A stretch of DNA of 64,000 bases from an uncultured Pelagibacteraceae bacterium (GTDB lineage Bacteria; Pseudomonadota; Alphaproteobacteria; Pelagibacterales; Pelagibacteraceae): contig CACEXV010000004.1 of the NCBI GenBank assembly GCA_902563575.1, positions 17,335 to 81,334 on the forward strand. The letters run 5' to 3'. How positions within the stretch are numbered: position 1 is the stretch's first letter; every line of letters starts with the position of its first letter. A program made the translations under genes and the position numbers. This document shows, in pieces, positions 62,759-64,000 of this stretch. The notes below the pieces were generated by a model, which was not told the origin of the DNA, ran no database searches, and worked only from the letters and a program-made list of their open reading frames with translations.

Positions 62759-64000
62759 TTCAAAAAGAAAAAAGAACCAATTCCTAAAAAAGATAGAAAA
62801 CCAATCACATCAGTTATTGTTGTAACAAATACACTTGATGCTAATGCGGGGTCGATATTTAATTTCTTAAGTGAAACTGGCACTAATATGCCAAACAGTC
62901 CCGCTACGATCATATTAAGAATCATTGAAATGCTAATTATTAAAGACAAATTTATATCCTTAAACCATAATTGAACTATTAAAGCTGTGATTATTGCAAA
63001 TATAATTCCATTTAAAATTCCAATTAGAAATTCTTTTCCTACAATATTGTTAAAATTTCCTGAGGATAATTCTTTTGTTGCTATAGCTCTTATAGTTACG
63101 GCTAAAGTTTGCATTCCTGCGTTGCCTCCCATAGACGCCACTATCGGCATTAAGAAGGCTAAAGCTACCATTTGTTCTATTGTAGCACCAAATAAACTTA
63201 TGACCCAAGTGGCTAATAAAGCCGTGAACAAATTTAATAAAAGCCAACTAAATCTTCTTTTTGTCTTAATTAATACACTATCAGTAATTTCTTCATCGCC
63301 TACCCCCGCTAATCTTAGAACATCTTCCTCTGCTTCTTCTTGAACAACAGTTACTACATCGTCAGCTGTAATCATTCCAACTAATTTATTGTTTTTGTTC
63401 ACAACTCCAGCAGAAACTAAGTTATAGTTTTCAAAAGTATGTCCAACCTCTTCTTTATCCATATTTACTGATATTAAAACTGGCATTTCCCTCATTATAG
63501 AATTCATTTTATAATCTCTAGGAGTTCTTAATACTCTTGAGGATGGCACTGTACCTATTGGTTTAAAATCATTATCTACAATGAAAATTTCTAAAAATTC
63601 TTGGGGCAAATCTTTATTTTCTCTTAAGTAGTCTATAGTTTGACCCACTGTCCAGTTACTTGGTACGGCTGTGAATTCTCTTTGCATTATCCTTGCCGCA
63701 GAGTCCTCGGGAAAGCTCAATCCCTCCTCCAATAAAAATCTATCTTTTGGAGAAAGTTTATCCATTACTAGATTTTTTTTATCTGACTCTAAATTTTCTA
63801 GTATTTTTAAAGAGTCATCACTTTCTAATCTTTTTATAATTTTGGCTATAGAGTCTTCTGATAAGAGTTGTAAAACTTCACTTTGAATAGACTCATTAAT
63901 TTCTATAAAAATTTCTGGATCCAAATTAAATTCTTCAATTTCAAGAAGCTTTGCTCTTGTTTCTTGTGATAAATTTTCTATTAAATTTGCAGTATCTGAT
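62755..64000 (-). CDS. mgtE: Magnesium transporter MgtE (5' end beyond window)
   Basis: SWLLLNLFTALLATWVISLFGATIEQMVALAFLMPIVASMGGNAGMQTLAVTIRAIATKEL. Reading frame stays open to the window end, so the track's TTG start at 63924 is artificial. Confidence 0.93.
   Translation of the reverse strand, partial: SDTANLIENLSQETRAKLLEIEEFNLDPEIFIEINESIQSEVLQLLSEDSIAKIIKRLESDDSLKILENLESDKKNLVMDKLSPKDRFLLEEGLSFPEDSAARIMQREFTAVPSNWTVGQTIDYLRENKDLPQEFLEIFIVDNDFKPIGTVPSSRVLRTPRDYKMNSIMREMPVLISVNMDKEEVGHTFENYNLVSAGVVNKNNKLVGMITADDVVTVVQEEAEEDVLRLAGVGDEEITDSVLIKTKRRFSWLLLNLFTALLATWVISLFGATIEQMVALAFLMPIVASMGGNAGMQTLAVTIRAIATKELSSGNFNNIVGKEFLIGILNGIIFAIITALIVQLWFKDINLSLIISISMILNMIVAGLFGILVPVSLKKLNIDPALASSVFVTTITDVIGFLSFLGIGSFFFLN

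Noticed and set aside
63922-63924. TTG start of mgtE in the ORF track
   Set aside because: The reading frame remains open to the window edge (…IENLSQETRAKLLEIEEFN before LDPEIF), so the start is an artefact of the call.
1-64000. CRISPR arrays, prophage, IS elements, toxin-antitoxin or defence island
   Set aside because: No regularly spaced direct repeats, transposase, integrase or phage-type genes seen on either strand; nearly all ORFs are recognisable core metabolism or information-processing genes.

Overview
The window looks like a highly streamlined, AT-rich alphaproteobacterial chromosome segment, most like SAR11/Pelagibacterales (inferred from gene content, density and the thiV/TPP-riboswitch arrangement; no search was run). 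Features are mostly core genes. (i) An inositol/sugar catabolic cluster: iolD, iolE, iolG, two more Gfo/Idh/MocA oxidoreductases, a ROK kinase and a FrcABC-like sugar ABC transporter. (ii) recJ-glpX-hom-argC-rpsI-rplM-ctaA. (iii) rpmG-merR-ihfA-plsX-rpmF, UQCC chaperone/bamE, and hppA. (iv) nusB-ribH-ribBX-ribE-ribD-nrdR-glyA-rpiB/hemB. (v) recO-rnc-lepB-acpS-pdxJ-pyrE-rsh-folK-smpB-dapA. (vi) slt, tRNA-Ser, rarD, and a TPP-riboswitch-controlled SSS transporter (thiV-like). (vii) umuDC, an amino-acid ABC transporter, MATE, trhO and gatCAB. (viii) ruvX-pyrB-pyrC-like-plsY-topA-ridA, ugd-galU, panC and mgtE. I found no phage, IS element, CRISPR or obvious novel defence system. The observations most worth a second look concern extreme compaction: folK split by a frameshift at a T8 tract, the recJ stop codon lying inside tRNA-Glu, a head-to-head overlap of bamE with the UQCC chaperone gene, all nine convergent protein-gene junctions having 2 bp or less between them, a probable thiV promoter inside the 3' end of umuC, a LexA-type box beside the umuD start codon, and a dihydroorotase homologue lacking the metal-binding HxH motif.
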